DNA of 59,186 nt from Chara braunii (Eukaryota; Streptophyta; Charophyceae; Charales; Characeae): the NCBI GenBank assembly GCA_003427395.1, contig BFEA01000031.1, positions 3,063,583 to 3,122,768 on the forward strand, in the 5' to 3' direction. Positions 42,150-52,292 of this stretch are shown one piece after another (position 1 is the stretch's first letter; the number at the start of each line of letters is the position of its first letter). The translations under genes and the position numbers were made by a program. Below the pieces are notes generated by a model that was not told where the DNA came from, did not search any database, and saw only the letters and a program-made list of their open reading frames with translations.

Positions 42150-42150
<1 letters not shown>
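40918..42150. other. GC-rich region, possible gene fragment
   Basis: Markedly GC- and CpG-rich compared with its flanks, and largely free of the local repeats. Frames at 40932-41327 (+) and 41492-42088 (+) are open but show no domain I recognise. It could be the CpG-rich 5' part of a host gene or another repeat. I do not claim a gene. Confidence 0.35.
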
Positions 42151-42185
<35 letters not shown>

Positions 42186-42583
42186 AAAGGCCCAACCCCA
42201 AAACATGTTGCTGGCACCCAATCCGTGAAGGCATCAGCATGTCCCATTCCCAGAAGTCCCGGAGTCCCATGAATGTGTTTGCAATGCATACCATCATTAT
42301 GATAGTACCACACCCATAAATTATGGATTTATGAATTTCTGATGGATTTTTTCGTGCAATGCCATGCGGATTCTATGAGGAAAAGGGGCACTGCCTGGGC
42401 CCACTGGGTAGATGGTTATCTTAAGAAAGTGCAAATGCGGTCATCATAGTGTCCTGATTCATGCTAGCATGGTCGCTCCAACACAGCACCAGCAGCACCA
42501 CAGACACACTTGTGAATGATACGGAAACTGCTCTGTTGTTAAGAAGACGGAGCCAGGTGGAAAGCGCATGTGGCTCCTGGGCC

Positions 42584-42741
42584 GAGGTCCCACTAGCAAA
42601 GGGGATTGGATTGAACTCATGACTCTGGACGCGTTTGTGCAAAGGTGCAGAACATCGAGCTTGAACTGCTTTTCTGCATCTCTGGTTGAAACACGTCCAG
42701 ATTCAGGAGCTTAATCCAATCCTCTTTGCTAGTGGGACCTC
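42584..42741. mobile_element. GAGGTCCCAC-ended MITE, copy 2
   Basis: Ends GAGGTCCCACTAGCAAAG and CTTTGCTAGTGGGACCTC (18-bp perfect), arms extending about 70 bp with mismatches. Flanking 5-mers GGGCC at 42579-42583 and 42742-42746 are a candidate target-site duplication. Confidence 0.8.
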
Positions 42742-43063
42742 GGGCCTGCTTAGTTACCGTGTCCTGCTCTAGAACCTGTCATTCAACCACCGACAGTTGT
42801 TTGAGACGAACTTGATTTATTTATTTATTTTTTATTTTTTTTTTGCGAGGAACTTAACTTCAAGATGCCTTTGCACAAAAAAATAAAATAAAAAGAATTA
42901 AAAAAGAAAAAAGGGAAAAAATTCAAAAAAAAATAAAAAAAGAAAAAAGAAGAAAAGAAGAAGAAAAGAAAAGAAAAAAAAAGAAACTTTAAGGCAAAAG
43001 GAGGCCGGGAATTCCTCCACAAAGAAAAAAAAAAAAAAAAAAAAAAAAAGTCAAGAAATAGTC

Positions 43064-43098
<35 letters not shown>

Positions 43099-43251
43099 CT
43101 TGAAAAAAGCAGGATACCTGTGGACTGCCAGTTTATATCACTGTTGAAGGATTCCCAATGTCCCATGGATTTACAATTGAAATTTATGGCTGCTGTTCAT
43201 TACAAAGGGGGCCGTGTTTTACTGTAAAAAAAGAAGTGGCCACTGAGACAC
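42742..43251. other. A-rich low-complexity stretch
   Basis: Mostly poly-A and AAAAG-type runs (42820-43096). The Phe-rich minus-strand frame here is a translation artefact. Confidence 0.7.
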
Positions 43252-43332
43252 TTTTTTTTTTTTTTTTTTTTTTGAGAAAGAGGAAATATCATTGTATGCT
43301 GGAAAACGGGCTCAGCCTCCCTCACATCATTA
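43252..43332 (-). mobile_element. SINE-like tail, first of a tandem pair
   Basis: T run (43252-43273), GAGAAAGAGGAAATATCATT, GCTGGAAAACGGGCTCAGC (43298-43316) and CCTCCCTCACATCATTAGCC. Its neighbour at 43339 is almost identical. Confidence 0.75.
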
Positions 43333-43338
43333 GCCACG

Positions 43339-43450
43339 TTTTTTTTTTTTTTTTTGAGAAAGAGGAAATATCATTGTATGCTGGGAAACGGGCCCAGCGT
43401 CCCTCACATCATTAGCCACAGCCTGAGGGGATGAGCCGGGCTCTCCAGCC
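43339..43450 (-). mobile_element. SINE-like tail, second of a tandem pair
   Basis: T run (43339-43355), the same GAGAAAGAGGAAATATCATT block, and stem-loop GCTGGGAAACGGGCCCAGC (43380-43398), whose 6-bp stem GCTGGG/CCCAGC is perfect. CTCACATCATTAGCCACAGC follows, matching 34945-34960. Confidence 0.75.
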
Positions 43451-45147
43451 AGGCTTAACCCCAACCGCAGCAAAAAAACTGATATTGGATGGCTCTATGC
43501 CTTTCTTATCATCTAGTCATCCCTCTGTGAGCTCGTTACAGTGGATAGTACACTTCTTCCTTCTTCAACTAACAATCAACTGACCATCACCGTGACAATG
43601 ATGTAGAACCAGGTATAGCTATGTACTACTGTCTACAGCAATTAGCGCTTAACTACAATAAACTACTACGAGGAACTGTGAAGAACTATGACGAACTACA
43701 AACAACTATGTACTTCTATCTACTTCAAATTCTATCCATATTCGCTATATCTACCACGACCCAAACTTGTCTATGACTGTCCATGACTGTTTCCATGACT
43801 GTTTGGACAATGTTGTAGAAATATCACGTACCATTCACAGCTATATGCAGCCTTGTAGGCTTGTACATGTATCCACAACAATCATAAGAAAAAGGCAGTG
43901 AATTTCAGTTTTGGCCGTTTCCCTTCCTCATGGACACATTTGATCGAATGGTCCCCTTGGAGGTACACAGTGACTTGTGTGGTCACAGCGTGGAACGCTT
44001 TCCAACAGAAAAAAAAAAGGCATTAACATATGATTCGTGAGAACCTAACAAAACAAATTGTTAGGTTTGCACGAAATCTTGTTAGGTTTGCACGAAATCT
44101 ATTCAAGATTATGATAGTACGTTTTTCAGGTCTCCTCGAGGAACAAAATTCTACGTGAAGTGAAACATCCGCAAAAAAAAGAACAGAAAATTAAATTTTC
44201 AGAACTACTGGGTGGGGCGAGGAAAAAAACGGTTTTTTTCCTAAAAATCACGACCTGGTGAAGCACCGTAGGTTCAAGAACTGAAATATCCTGATTTTTT
44301 GTTATCCAAAAAAATTGTGTTTATAGTCCTATAAGATGTGTAGCACGCTGAATTTATTCGTGGGTTTTCTGAACGCGCAACCATATTCTCCTGTTCGTGA
44401 ATACGTTCGTTTGAACATGGTTTCCCATATATGAGCGAATATATTATTTTTTATTATTTGTTTTAATTTTTTTCTCTATATTTTTATTTTAAACTCGTGT
44501 TAGGCTAAGAATTTCAAGGTGTCTCCGAGGCAAAAGTTGTTTGTATGTTTATTTTAAATGACATATATTTTTTGACAAGGGTTTTATTGTTAAGTTCAAA
44601 AGTGATTTATAGTCCTATAAATTATTTTGTGCAGAGCTTGGCTTTTACCTAACTGCGGAAACTGACTTATAGTCCTATAAATGAGTATTCACCAAAACAC
44701 GTTTTTTTTTACATCTTTCAAGTTTGCCTTGTCATCCTTAAAAATTACCCTGTTTGAACTCTGTTTTTTTGCCAATCTACTGAAAATGACTTATAGTCAT
44801 ATAAAAGCATTTTGCAAGGAAGGGTTTTCTTGCACATTTTGAGGAACGCTAGACTTTTCACCTGATTTTTTGCCTCCTTCATCGCAAAATGATTAAAAAC
44901 GCTCTCTTTTTGTGTAAAAAATAACAGTTTGACTTTTACTTTTTCATTCTATAAGAAATGTTAGGTTTTCTCCGATTGTGAGGTTTTCACGAATCCCCTG
45001 TTCATTGAGGAATGCATTCCCCGGAGATGGCCCAATTTGATTTATTTTCTGAGCACATGGAAACAAATTTAACAAATGAAATTGGGCGAACGGCCCAAAA
45101 CCACCAATTATTTTTCTTATTTCTTTTAACCCCCAATTGTCCACATA
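43451..45147. other. Unassigned AT-rich region with a repeated palindrome
   Basis: No gene. GTTAGGTTTGCACGAAATCT is directly repeated at about 44060-44101. TTATAGTCCTATAA (or TTATAGTCATATAA) occurs at 44321-44334, 44607-44620, 44667-44680 and 44791-44804. The 43500-43850 part is rich in CTATG/ACTAC words. Confidence 0.5.
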
Positions 45148-45258
45148 CTACCGTCTTCACCCGAATAGAACGCCTGGTCATTATCGCTGCATCTGGACTG
45201 AAAGTTGGACCAAATGCAGCTATAATGACCGGGCGTTCTATTCGGGTGAAGACGGTAG
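45148..45258. mobile_element. CTACCGTCTTC-ended hairpin MITE, copy 2 (near-perfect)
   Basis: 111 bp. Two 49-bp arms (45148-45196 and 45210-45258) are inverted complements with only three mismatches, around a 13-base loop. Begins CTACCGTCTTCACCCGAATA. Related copies at 38930-39059 and 52293-52402. Transcription would give an extended hairpin RNA. Confidence 0.9.
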
Positions 45259-45777
45259 AACTTGTGGTGGTTTGAAGTTAAACCCCCAGACTACGTAGTT
45301 CGTCCCCAAAAAAACAAATCACCTTGGGCCCAAAAAAACCTCCACCCGGAGATTGCCCTTCCAAAAGACCACCTTGCCCTCGTGTTATTAAACAGATCAT
45401 GAGTTCGAATCCTGTTGCAGAATCAGATTGAATCATTGAACAGAATCTGATGTGATAATGCTAGGGGCTAGCAGCCTCCTTCAGCCAAACAAAAAGCAGA
45501 AAAATCAATTCCACGCAGAAGCAGCTGAACAGAAGGTGGGCAGCCTTGCAATTTGCAAACCAGGGGCCCAGGTTGGAAAAGGTGGTGCTTATCCCCCTCC
45601 CTCTCCAATTTGATGGGTTGTTCAAGGTCCGAAAAAAAACAGGTACGGGGAAGCTCAAGCTTGGGGGGGGGGCCTCACATGTCGCCACTCTGTAGGGCCT
45701 ACTTCTATGATCTGCTGTTTCCAGGCACAAAATGGACGGCTTTGATCAGAAAAGGGGCTTACTCCTTAGACTGCTGC

Positions 45778-45846
<69 letters not shown>

Positions 45847-45939
45847 CAATTTGGTGAAAATTTGACAATGTACTAACTCAAAGTCAAAGGTAGGAGATGA
45901 TAGTGAAGAATATGCTGATTTTTTTTTTTTAATTTTGAA
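45259..45939. other. Unassigned region with (GT)n
   Basis: Contains a (GT)n run at 45781-45842 and, near 45414, a GAGTTCGAATCCTG word resembling a Pol III B box but with no matching A box or clover-leaf. No gene. Confidence 0.45.
45781..45842. repeat. (GT)n microsatellite
   Basis: About 31 uninterrupted GT units. Confidence 0.95.
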
Positions 45940-46746
45940 ACCACCAGTACTTGGCCCAGCTATCGGCCGCGGGAAAAAAAAGAGTAGAAACGTTTCTAGT
46001 CGGATGAATTTGGGCGCTCCTGTAGTGGCCCTGTAAGGTTTCCTAAAGAGACAACTGCGCCTGTGACTGCTGCACAGTTTCGAATTCGCAGGAATAACAG
46101 TCCACTGCAAGCTTGGGTGAAGACCAGTTTGAAACTTCAAGAAAAACAGTAAACTGCGCGGTCGACGGCCTACCGAATCGATAATTGGCAAAAACGGGAG
46201 GTGTGGTTGTGGTTCTTTTTGTTTTGTTTTGTTTTTTCCTCCTCGTCTACGACTTTTTTTTTTTTTTTTTCCGCGCCTGCCACGGCCGAGCTGTCTAGGC
46301 CATACACCATTGAGCTAGTTCAACGTTGAACTAGCTCAACGCGTGCGACCCCACACGACGTTGGAGATGCATGGGAGCTGTGCATGAGATCCATGGGCGT
46401 GGCCAAGACATGTCGGCCATGGCCCAGCCATGGGTGTGGCCTAGACAGCACGGCCGTGGCATAAGCAGGCGCGAAAAAAAAGAAAAAAAGAAAAAAAGAA
46501 AAAAAGAAAAAAAGAAAAAAAGAAAAAACACCACCGCCACCTCCCATTTTTGGCAATTATCGAACCGGTAGGCCGTCGAACGCGCAGTTTACTGTTTTTC
46601 TTGCAGTTTCGAACTGGTCTTCGCCCGAGCTTGCAGTGGACAGTTATTCCTGCGAATTCGAAACTGTGCAGCAGTCACCCGTGCAGTTATTTCTTACCTA
46701 AAATTGTGGCTTGTTAACGGCCACAACTTTAGGAAGTACTGGTCGT
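45940..46746. mobile_element. Foldback element with ACCACCAGTACTT-type ends
   Basis: Starts ACCACCAGTACTTGGCCC and ends AGGAAGTACTGGTCGT. Inner arms of about 170 bp are inverted complements: 46041-46210 (CTGCTGCACAGTTTCGAATT, AAAACAGTAAACTGCGCG) and 46535-46715 (CGCGCAGTTTACTGTTTTTC, AATTCGAAACTGTGCAGCAG). The centre (46211-46534) is unrelated and has a short inverted repeat GTTGAACTAGCTCAAC and an A7G repeat (46473-46527). It looks like the 150-bp MITE family carrying a larger palindromic insert. Confidence 0.75.
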
Positions 46747-46749
46747 TTC

Positions 46750-46890
46750 AGAAAACATGCCGAGCAGATGCTAGGAGTGCTGATAAGAGCAGGCCCCACT
46801 ACCAGGTAACACTCCCGGGGAGGCTCCATCCGTCATCTATTGGTGGGGAGCAGCACCTGCCGGAAAGCCGGTCCAGCTTCCTATGGAAAC
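46750..46890 (-). mobile_element. Retroposon tail copy, poly(A) lost
   Basis: GATGCTAGGAGTGCTGATAA, GAGGCTCCATC, CTATTGGTGGGGAGCAGCAC and GCCGGAAAGCCGGTCCAGC (46859-46877), closely parallel to 39101-39222 but without the T run. The stem keeps 5 of 6 pairs. Confidence 0.65.
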
Positions 46891-46974
46891 AACTTTCCAC
46901 AGTGAAGATAATATTGTATTCTGGATTTGAATAATCTACCCCCCTCTCTGCATTGTTGTTTGACCCAGGAGATC

Positions 46975-47155
46975 AACTGGTCAAACTTGAACCACCAGTA
47001 CTTGGCCCAGAATACACATCAGATTCTGGTCAAATTTGAACCACCAGTACTTGGCCCAGAATACACATCTGCCAGTGGTCAAATTTGGCCCACCAGTACT
47101 TTGCCCAGAATCAATTGGTCCAATTTGAACCACCAGTACTTGGCACATCTGGGAG
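46975..47155. repeat. Four tandem MITE-end units
   Basis: Four head-to-tail, diverging copies of AACCACCAGTACTTGGCCCA plus about 25 bases (AGAATACACATC, TGGTCAAATTTG). The unit starts with the terminus of the ACCACCAGTAC MITE family. Confidence 0.8.
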
Positions 47156-47497
47156 ACTCAGTATGGTAGTTTAAAAACTGTGTATAGACAGGAGATCAAT
47201 TCGTCAAATTTTGGCGATACACAGTTAAAAAACCACCATACTTCCCAGATGTGTGACCGCATACGCTCTGGAACGTATGGGCCTGCTGCGGGGGAGGACA
47301 AATTCACTGATGATGAACTGCCGCAGCACTGTACCTATCGATTGGTGAAGTACCGCTGTTGGTTCAAGGATGGCTGCTGCAAACTATGGCGTGCCCATTA
47401 TGGCGAACATACATTGCAAGCAGTGAGAATGACCAGGAGGAGATCAATTGCAGTGGTCTACTAACTGTAGCAAAAGACACACTGCCAGTTGAACCGC

Positions 47498-47643
47498 GGT
47501 CCAGTACTTCCTAAAGTTGTGCCTGTTAACAGGCACAAGCTTAGGAAACGGGTCACTACAGGAGCAGCCAAATTCATCTGACTAGGAAAACGTTTCTACG
47601 GTAGTGTTTTCCACGGCCGATAGCTGGGGCAAGTACTGGTGGT
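47498..47643. mobile_element. ACCACCAGTACTT-ended MITE, inverted copy
   Basis: Reverse-orientation relative of 40427-40576: GTTAACAGGCACAAGCTTAG, AAACGTTTCTACGGTAGTG and GGCCGATAGCTGGGGCAAGT, ending ACTGGTGGT. Its left terminus has drifted (CGCGGTCCAGTACTTCC). Confidence 0.7.
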
Positions 47644-47848
47644 TTAAGAAAAGGTAGTACAATTTTTAATTTGCCATACACTTCACAGCTGGCACAATGA
47701 AGTATCATGATACAGAATGGGTTAGGGAGTCTCTCTCAAACACCAGGGCATCTCTGATTTCTCATCGGCCCAGTAGTGCCTATACATCTATCTTGTGGTC
47801 CTATACCGCACAGGTTGGTTTCTTGTTCTGTCTTAGAAGTTATGGGAT

Positions 47849-47980
47849 GCTGGACCCGGTTTCCAGCAGGTGCGTTTCCCCACCAATAGATTGGAGCACC
47901 CAGCAGACGATACTAGGTGAAGTTGCTCGTATCATTTCACCTAGTATACCACTGCTCGAGTTTTTTCTTAAAAAACAAAC

Positions 47981-48019
<39 letters not shown>

Positions 48020-48039
48020 AAAAAAAAAAAAAAAAAAAA
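47849..48039 (+). mobile_element. Retroposon 3' tail copy, plus strand
   Basis: GCTGGACCCGGTTTCCAGC (47849-47867), then a stem-loop 2 region (TTCCCCACCAATAGATTGGA), about 90 bases, an (AAC)n run and a poly(A) tail ending at 48039. Unusual in having (AAC)n ahead of the A run. Confidence 0.75.
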
Positions 48040-48410
48040 GCGACAGATTACTGGGCGAGAGCCTCTTCACTTTGGGGCCCCCTCTTCACATCCCCCTTCC
48101 CTGATCAACCCATCCAACTCCTCCTTCTGACTAACATTCCCAACCCAGTTCGGAGAGCAGAAAGGATCTGGTTTGAGCTAATCAGGAAAGTGACGCTATG
48201 GGTCATATGGAAGGAAAGATGCAGCAGAACAATCGAAGGACGCTCCAACCCAAGGGAGAAGGTATGGATAGAAACCAAAACAATGATTCAAGCAGAAATC
48301 CNTTGCAGATGGCNTAAGATCAAACAAGCCTGGACAGAGGACGAGGAGCAGCGGAAGAAGGAGAGACTGGGCTTCTACAACAGTTGGCTGATCAAGGGCA
48401 AGATCGCAGA
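48040..48410 (+). pseudogene. LINE-3 fragment, ORF2 C-terminal region (runs into gap)
   Basis: Open frame with RAERIWFELIRKVTLWVIWK, ERCSRTIEGRSNPREKVWIE and LGFYNSWLIKG, homologous to VIWAIWTRICTYEMEG...SFNQSW in the LINE at 12060. It starts immediately after the poly(A) tail of the previous retroposon and is cut by the N gap. Two ambiguous bases (48302, 48314) fall inside it. Confidence 0.7.
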
Positions 48411-49072
48411 NNNNNNNNNNNNNNNNNNNNNNNNNNNNNNNNNNNNNNNNNNNNNNNNNNNNNNNNNNNNNNNNNNNNNNNNNNNNNNNNNNNNNNNNNN
48501 NNNNNNNNNNNNNNNNNNNNNNNNNNNNNNNNNNNNNNNNNNNNNNNNNNNNNNNNNNNNNNNNNNNNNNNNNNNNNNNNNNNNNNNNNNNNNNNNNNNN
48601 NNNNNNNNNNNNNNNNNNNNNNNNNNNNNNNNNNNNNNNNNNNNNNNNNNNNNNNNNNNNNNNNNNNNNNNNNNNNNNNNNNNNNNNNNNNNNNNNNNNN
48701 NNNNNNNNNNNNNNNNNNNNNNNNNNNNNNNNNNNNNNNNNNNNNNNNNNNNNNNNNNNNNNNNNNNNNNNNNNNNNNNNNNNNNNNNNNNNNNNNNNNN
48801 NNNNNNNNNNNNNNNNNNNNNNNNNNNNNNNNNNNNNNNNNNNNNNNNNNNNNNNNNNNNNNNNNNNNNNNNNNNNNNNNNNNNNNNNNNNNNNNNNNNN
48901 NNNNNNNNNNNNNNNNNNNNNNNNNNNNNNNNNNNNNNNNNNNNNNNNNNNNNNNNNNNNNNNNNNNNNNNNNNNNNNNNNNNNNNNNNNNNNNNNNNNN
49001 NNNNNNNNNNNNNNNNNNNNNNNNNNNNNNNNNNNNNNNNNNNNNNNNNNNNNNNNNNNNNNNNNNNNNNNN
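48411..49072. other. Assembly gap
   Basis: 662 Ns, followed by an A-rich run. Protein predictions crossing it are meaningless. Confidence 0.99.
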
Positions 49073-49103
<31 letters not shown>

Positions 49104-49252
49104 GAAAAACAGAAAGGAATTATATTCCTATGATCCCCTATGTGCAAAGTCTGCAGTTTGTCATTATTAAACTAGTAGGGCAACCCGGGGACTGGCGCTC
49201 CCCAAAATGGATATGGAGCCAGGGCCATAAGGACCTATTCAATTCAATTAAA

Positions 49253-49309
49253 AACAAACAAACAACAAACAAACAAACAAACAAACAAACAAACAAACGG
49301 ACAAACGGA
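49253..49309. repeat. (AAAC)n microsatellite
   Basis: About 13 AAAC/ACAA units with small interruptions. Confidence 0.9.
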
Positions 49310-50426
49310 AAACCGAATCTTTCCCATAACAGAATGCTTCTACTCTCGTTTGCGTTTTTCACCTCTATTTTGGTTGCAAAGTTGGACAAGATCCTCAGGC
49401 AAAAAAAGCAATTCTGTAAGCTGCAAATTTGGCAGGACCCCCAGGCAAAAGTTGTTTGCATTGCAATTCTGTACCACCTTTTTTTTTCCTGAATTCTTTA
49501 GGAAAGTTTTTTGAGTGAGGACGCGCGTTGCGTGAGGACTTTAGGAGAAGATTGCGGCGGGAGAACCCCCCTTAGGATGACCATGTGGTTGCGGTCGAAA
49601 CTGGCCGGCCCAGGTCGGGGTTGCCATACCCGACGGAAGAACTGCTTCGTTGTTGTTCATGTACAGGTGTGCACATTTTCGTGTACATTTGTGACGGACC
49701 GCCACCGGGATGGCGGTCCGTCAGGATCAAGGTGAAGGGATGAGGATGGTGGAGATGGAGATGGATCTGGAAGGGACAGCGCAGCTCCAACGCAGACTTA
49801 ACACGCACGTACTCCAAACTGTGCAAAATAAAGAATGAGACTGAAACAGACTGCACCTGGGGTATACCCCCAGCGGACTGACTGGACTGGCCTGGCACCG
49901 ACAGTGGTACGGGGCAGGACTGGACTGGACTGGACTGGACTGAATGAGCACACGGCCTGTGGGGTCAGGCCTCGGCCTGGTCCCACAGGCCGAACAGGCA
50001 AAATAGCCTGATAGGCCCTGGCTGTAGGCCAGCGCAAATAGAGGCCCGCTGCAACATTTCTGCAACGTGTTTTCTGAGTCTGAGTTGACTACTTATCTTT
50101 CTGAATCAGAGTTGGATCTTCTCAATAATTATTTGGAGTCGACTACATTTTTTCTTCATCTCAGTAACACACCTTTGCATCTGAACCTACAGAGGGCGCA
50201 TGTGAACCTGCCCGGGCTTGTGTGAGCATGTTTTATAGCGGAGTTACCGTTAAATTTTGTGATTACGAAGTGGTTGCGGAAGTGTGAAGGTTTTTTTTGA
50301 AAGAACAGTCGAGGAAGGAAGGACGGAGTTGCAAGGCATTAGCAGCGACAATAAACGGCGGAGATGGTTGTCCTTGTGTAGTTTCAAGGACACTTACAAG
50401 GTCACTGTTTTCAGCGAGCAGTCGAG
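49310..50426. other. Unassigned region
   Basis: Includes two GGCAAAA words in a degenerate repeat (49390-49470), a perfect GC-rich hairpin at 49693-49722 and a GGACT pentanucleotide run at 49916-49942. No gene recognised. Confidence 0.4.
49693..49722. other. Perfect 12-bp GC-rich hairpin
   Basis: GACGGACCGCCA, loop CCGGGA, then TGGCGGTCCGTC. Unassigned; could be the centre of a lost foldback element. Confidence 0.7.
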
Positions 50427-51346
50427 GATGTCACGCAGGAGCCAACGAGAGTTGTTAGGCGACTCGGATGGCGATAGCCATGAGTACCGTAAAAAAGGAA
50501 GACGAGGTGAGCACCGAGGGGGAGGATGTAATGGCGGTCGGGACACATACCGTGACAACGATGAGATATCCAAAGAGACCGGGGCTATGTATCCGGTGAC
50601 AGTCACTACTACGGGCGATGAGGGCCACCTGTGTGCTTTTCGTGTGGGAAAGTTGGGCACTATCAGAACCGGTGATGGATGCTTAGCAGGGAAGGGTGTT
50701 CACGCCAAGCAGACAACTACGATCAGCAGCAAGGCAGATTGCATTCACCTGGACGACAACGACAACCGTTACGAGAGAAGATGCAAAAGCAAGCTCGAAG
50801 AGATGCCGGGCACCGTGATGTGTTGATGCAGGAATATATTCAGTATGAGAATCGACAGGAGGAGGAGAAGTCGAGGAAGAAATAGGAGAATTTCAAAGCG
50901 GAACGTTGTGACGGTCAAAGGATGGAGGAAGAGAAGGCTGCTTGCGAGGCGAAGGAACGGAAACGGATAGCTAAGCAGAAAAAAACTTCTAGGTGGAGGA
51001 ACTGTAGAGATGCATTGCAGATGAAGAAGGCTATTGACTTGCAGGTACCACTGTGTATCGGTGGCGTCGAAGACCGGATACTAGAGAAGTTGCTCCGTCA
51101 CTCCGTGCTGTGAAAGGAGTGAAGTCTGAAGGCAAAGGGAAGCAATTTTTGACATCTCCTAGAGTATCCGACGCGACGTGTGCCAGCAGCGACGAGGAGA
51201 GCGAAGTGGAGGAAATCAATAAGAGGACTAAGGAATTGTCCATATCGGAAAAGCGGAAGCTGAGCGCTGATAACGCTGTAGGAGGAAGTCGACCAATAAC
51301 AAGACCTGCGAAGAAGACGCTGACGACCAGGGCTATTCGACCCTAG
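50427..51346 (+). pseudogene. CCHC zinc-knuckle ORF remnant
   Basis: Frames in sequence: an Arg/Asp/Gly-rich start (MSRRSQRELLGDSDGDSHEY), then in a second frame CFSCGKVGHYQNR followed by a TGA where the last Cys of a C-x2-C-x4-H-x4-C knuckle is expected, then a charged coiled-coil-like stretch (QYENRQEEEKSRKK, EEEKAACEAKERKRIAKQKK) and an acidic Ser-rich tail (ASSDEESEVEEINKRTKELS). This looks like a retroelement gag/ORF1-type nucleic-acid-binding protein, broken by frameshifts and stops. Confidence 0.5.
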
Positions 51347-52292
51347 ACTTACTAGACTATTAAGTACATTTTGAAGAAGACTCTGAAGACCGGGGGTATT
51401 CGACTAGTAGACTACTAAGTACATTTGGCTACAAAATTGCAGAGCTTCAAGGCGATCGCTCGAACTGCAACGAAGAAGAAGACACCTACCCGGTATGCTA
51501 GAATTGCAGGGTTGCATGAGCAAAGTCGGCCACTTTTCTCTCTCAGAGGTATCGCTAACTCTGAATGACGTGATGAGTTCTCGTCCATCATTCTAATGCC
51601 GCGGCAGCCTGGGCAGACTTCGGGCTCAACCACCGGATGAGGCAGTGAATGTTCCGTGAAACAGTCCGGCACCATCACACCTTTTTGTGCAGTTCTGTAT
51701 AGTGAACATGACAACACGCACACATGCACACACATACACACAGTTGATGTACACTCGTTTTCTTTGGGTTATTGTCCATTTGCCGCGCAATGTACCCTTA
51801 AGTTGTGCTAAATAGTCGATGTTTGTTGGTATGCAGTGTTGGCACACTATCAGAGGGGCTATGCTGTTTAGGTTCTTTATGTTGTGCTAATGGTAAGACT
51901 TCAGTTCATCTTTACTTTCTATTTCAAAAAAAAAAAAAATTGTGGCTATTAGATTTATCTAAGATTCAAGATCCTCTTGCTTGTTTGATTTTGATTGATG
52001 AAAGAATTTGTGTCTGTTCGTATCCAGTGCCTGCACACTATGAGAGGGGGTGTGGTGTTTGCGATGCCTGTGTCTCTGTGTTTTTCGGTGATGACAAACA
52101 TAATGATTTGTCTAGCGGCTTCCTGGCTCCTGACTCATGGTGGGGTGAACCTACCGTCTGGTGGGTCTTCCACATGATGAGAGTCGGCGATAGACCGCTT
52201 TGCTCCTTGCTGCTTCCAGTGGTAATATCCTGTCATTTGCTTTCCTGTGTTGGTGTCCCGCCCACCAGCCCGCTTGCATTGCTGTGTATTGC
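51347..52292. other. Unassigned region
   Basis: A near-repeat GAAGAAGAC...GGG-TATTCGAC-TAG lies at 51305-51415. The frame 51805-52341 has no recognised domain and overlaps the MITE. No gene claimed. Confidence 0.35.

Noticed and set aside
42825-43166. Phe-rich minus-strand protein
   Set aside because: Translation of poly-A/AAAAG low-complexity sequence.
45395-45440. Possible tRNA gene around GAGTTCGAATCCTG
   Set aside because: Only a B-box-like word; no A box, anticodon stem or acceptor stem could be found.
46975-47155. CRISPR-like repeat-spacer array
   Set aside because: Only four units, spacers are themselves similar, repeats match MITE ends, and the genome is eukaryotic.
48411-49072. 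Long predicted proteins of 249-417 residues across this region
   Set aside because: They are translations of the N gap joined to flanking A-rich sequence.
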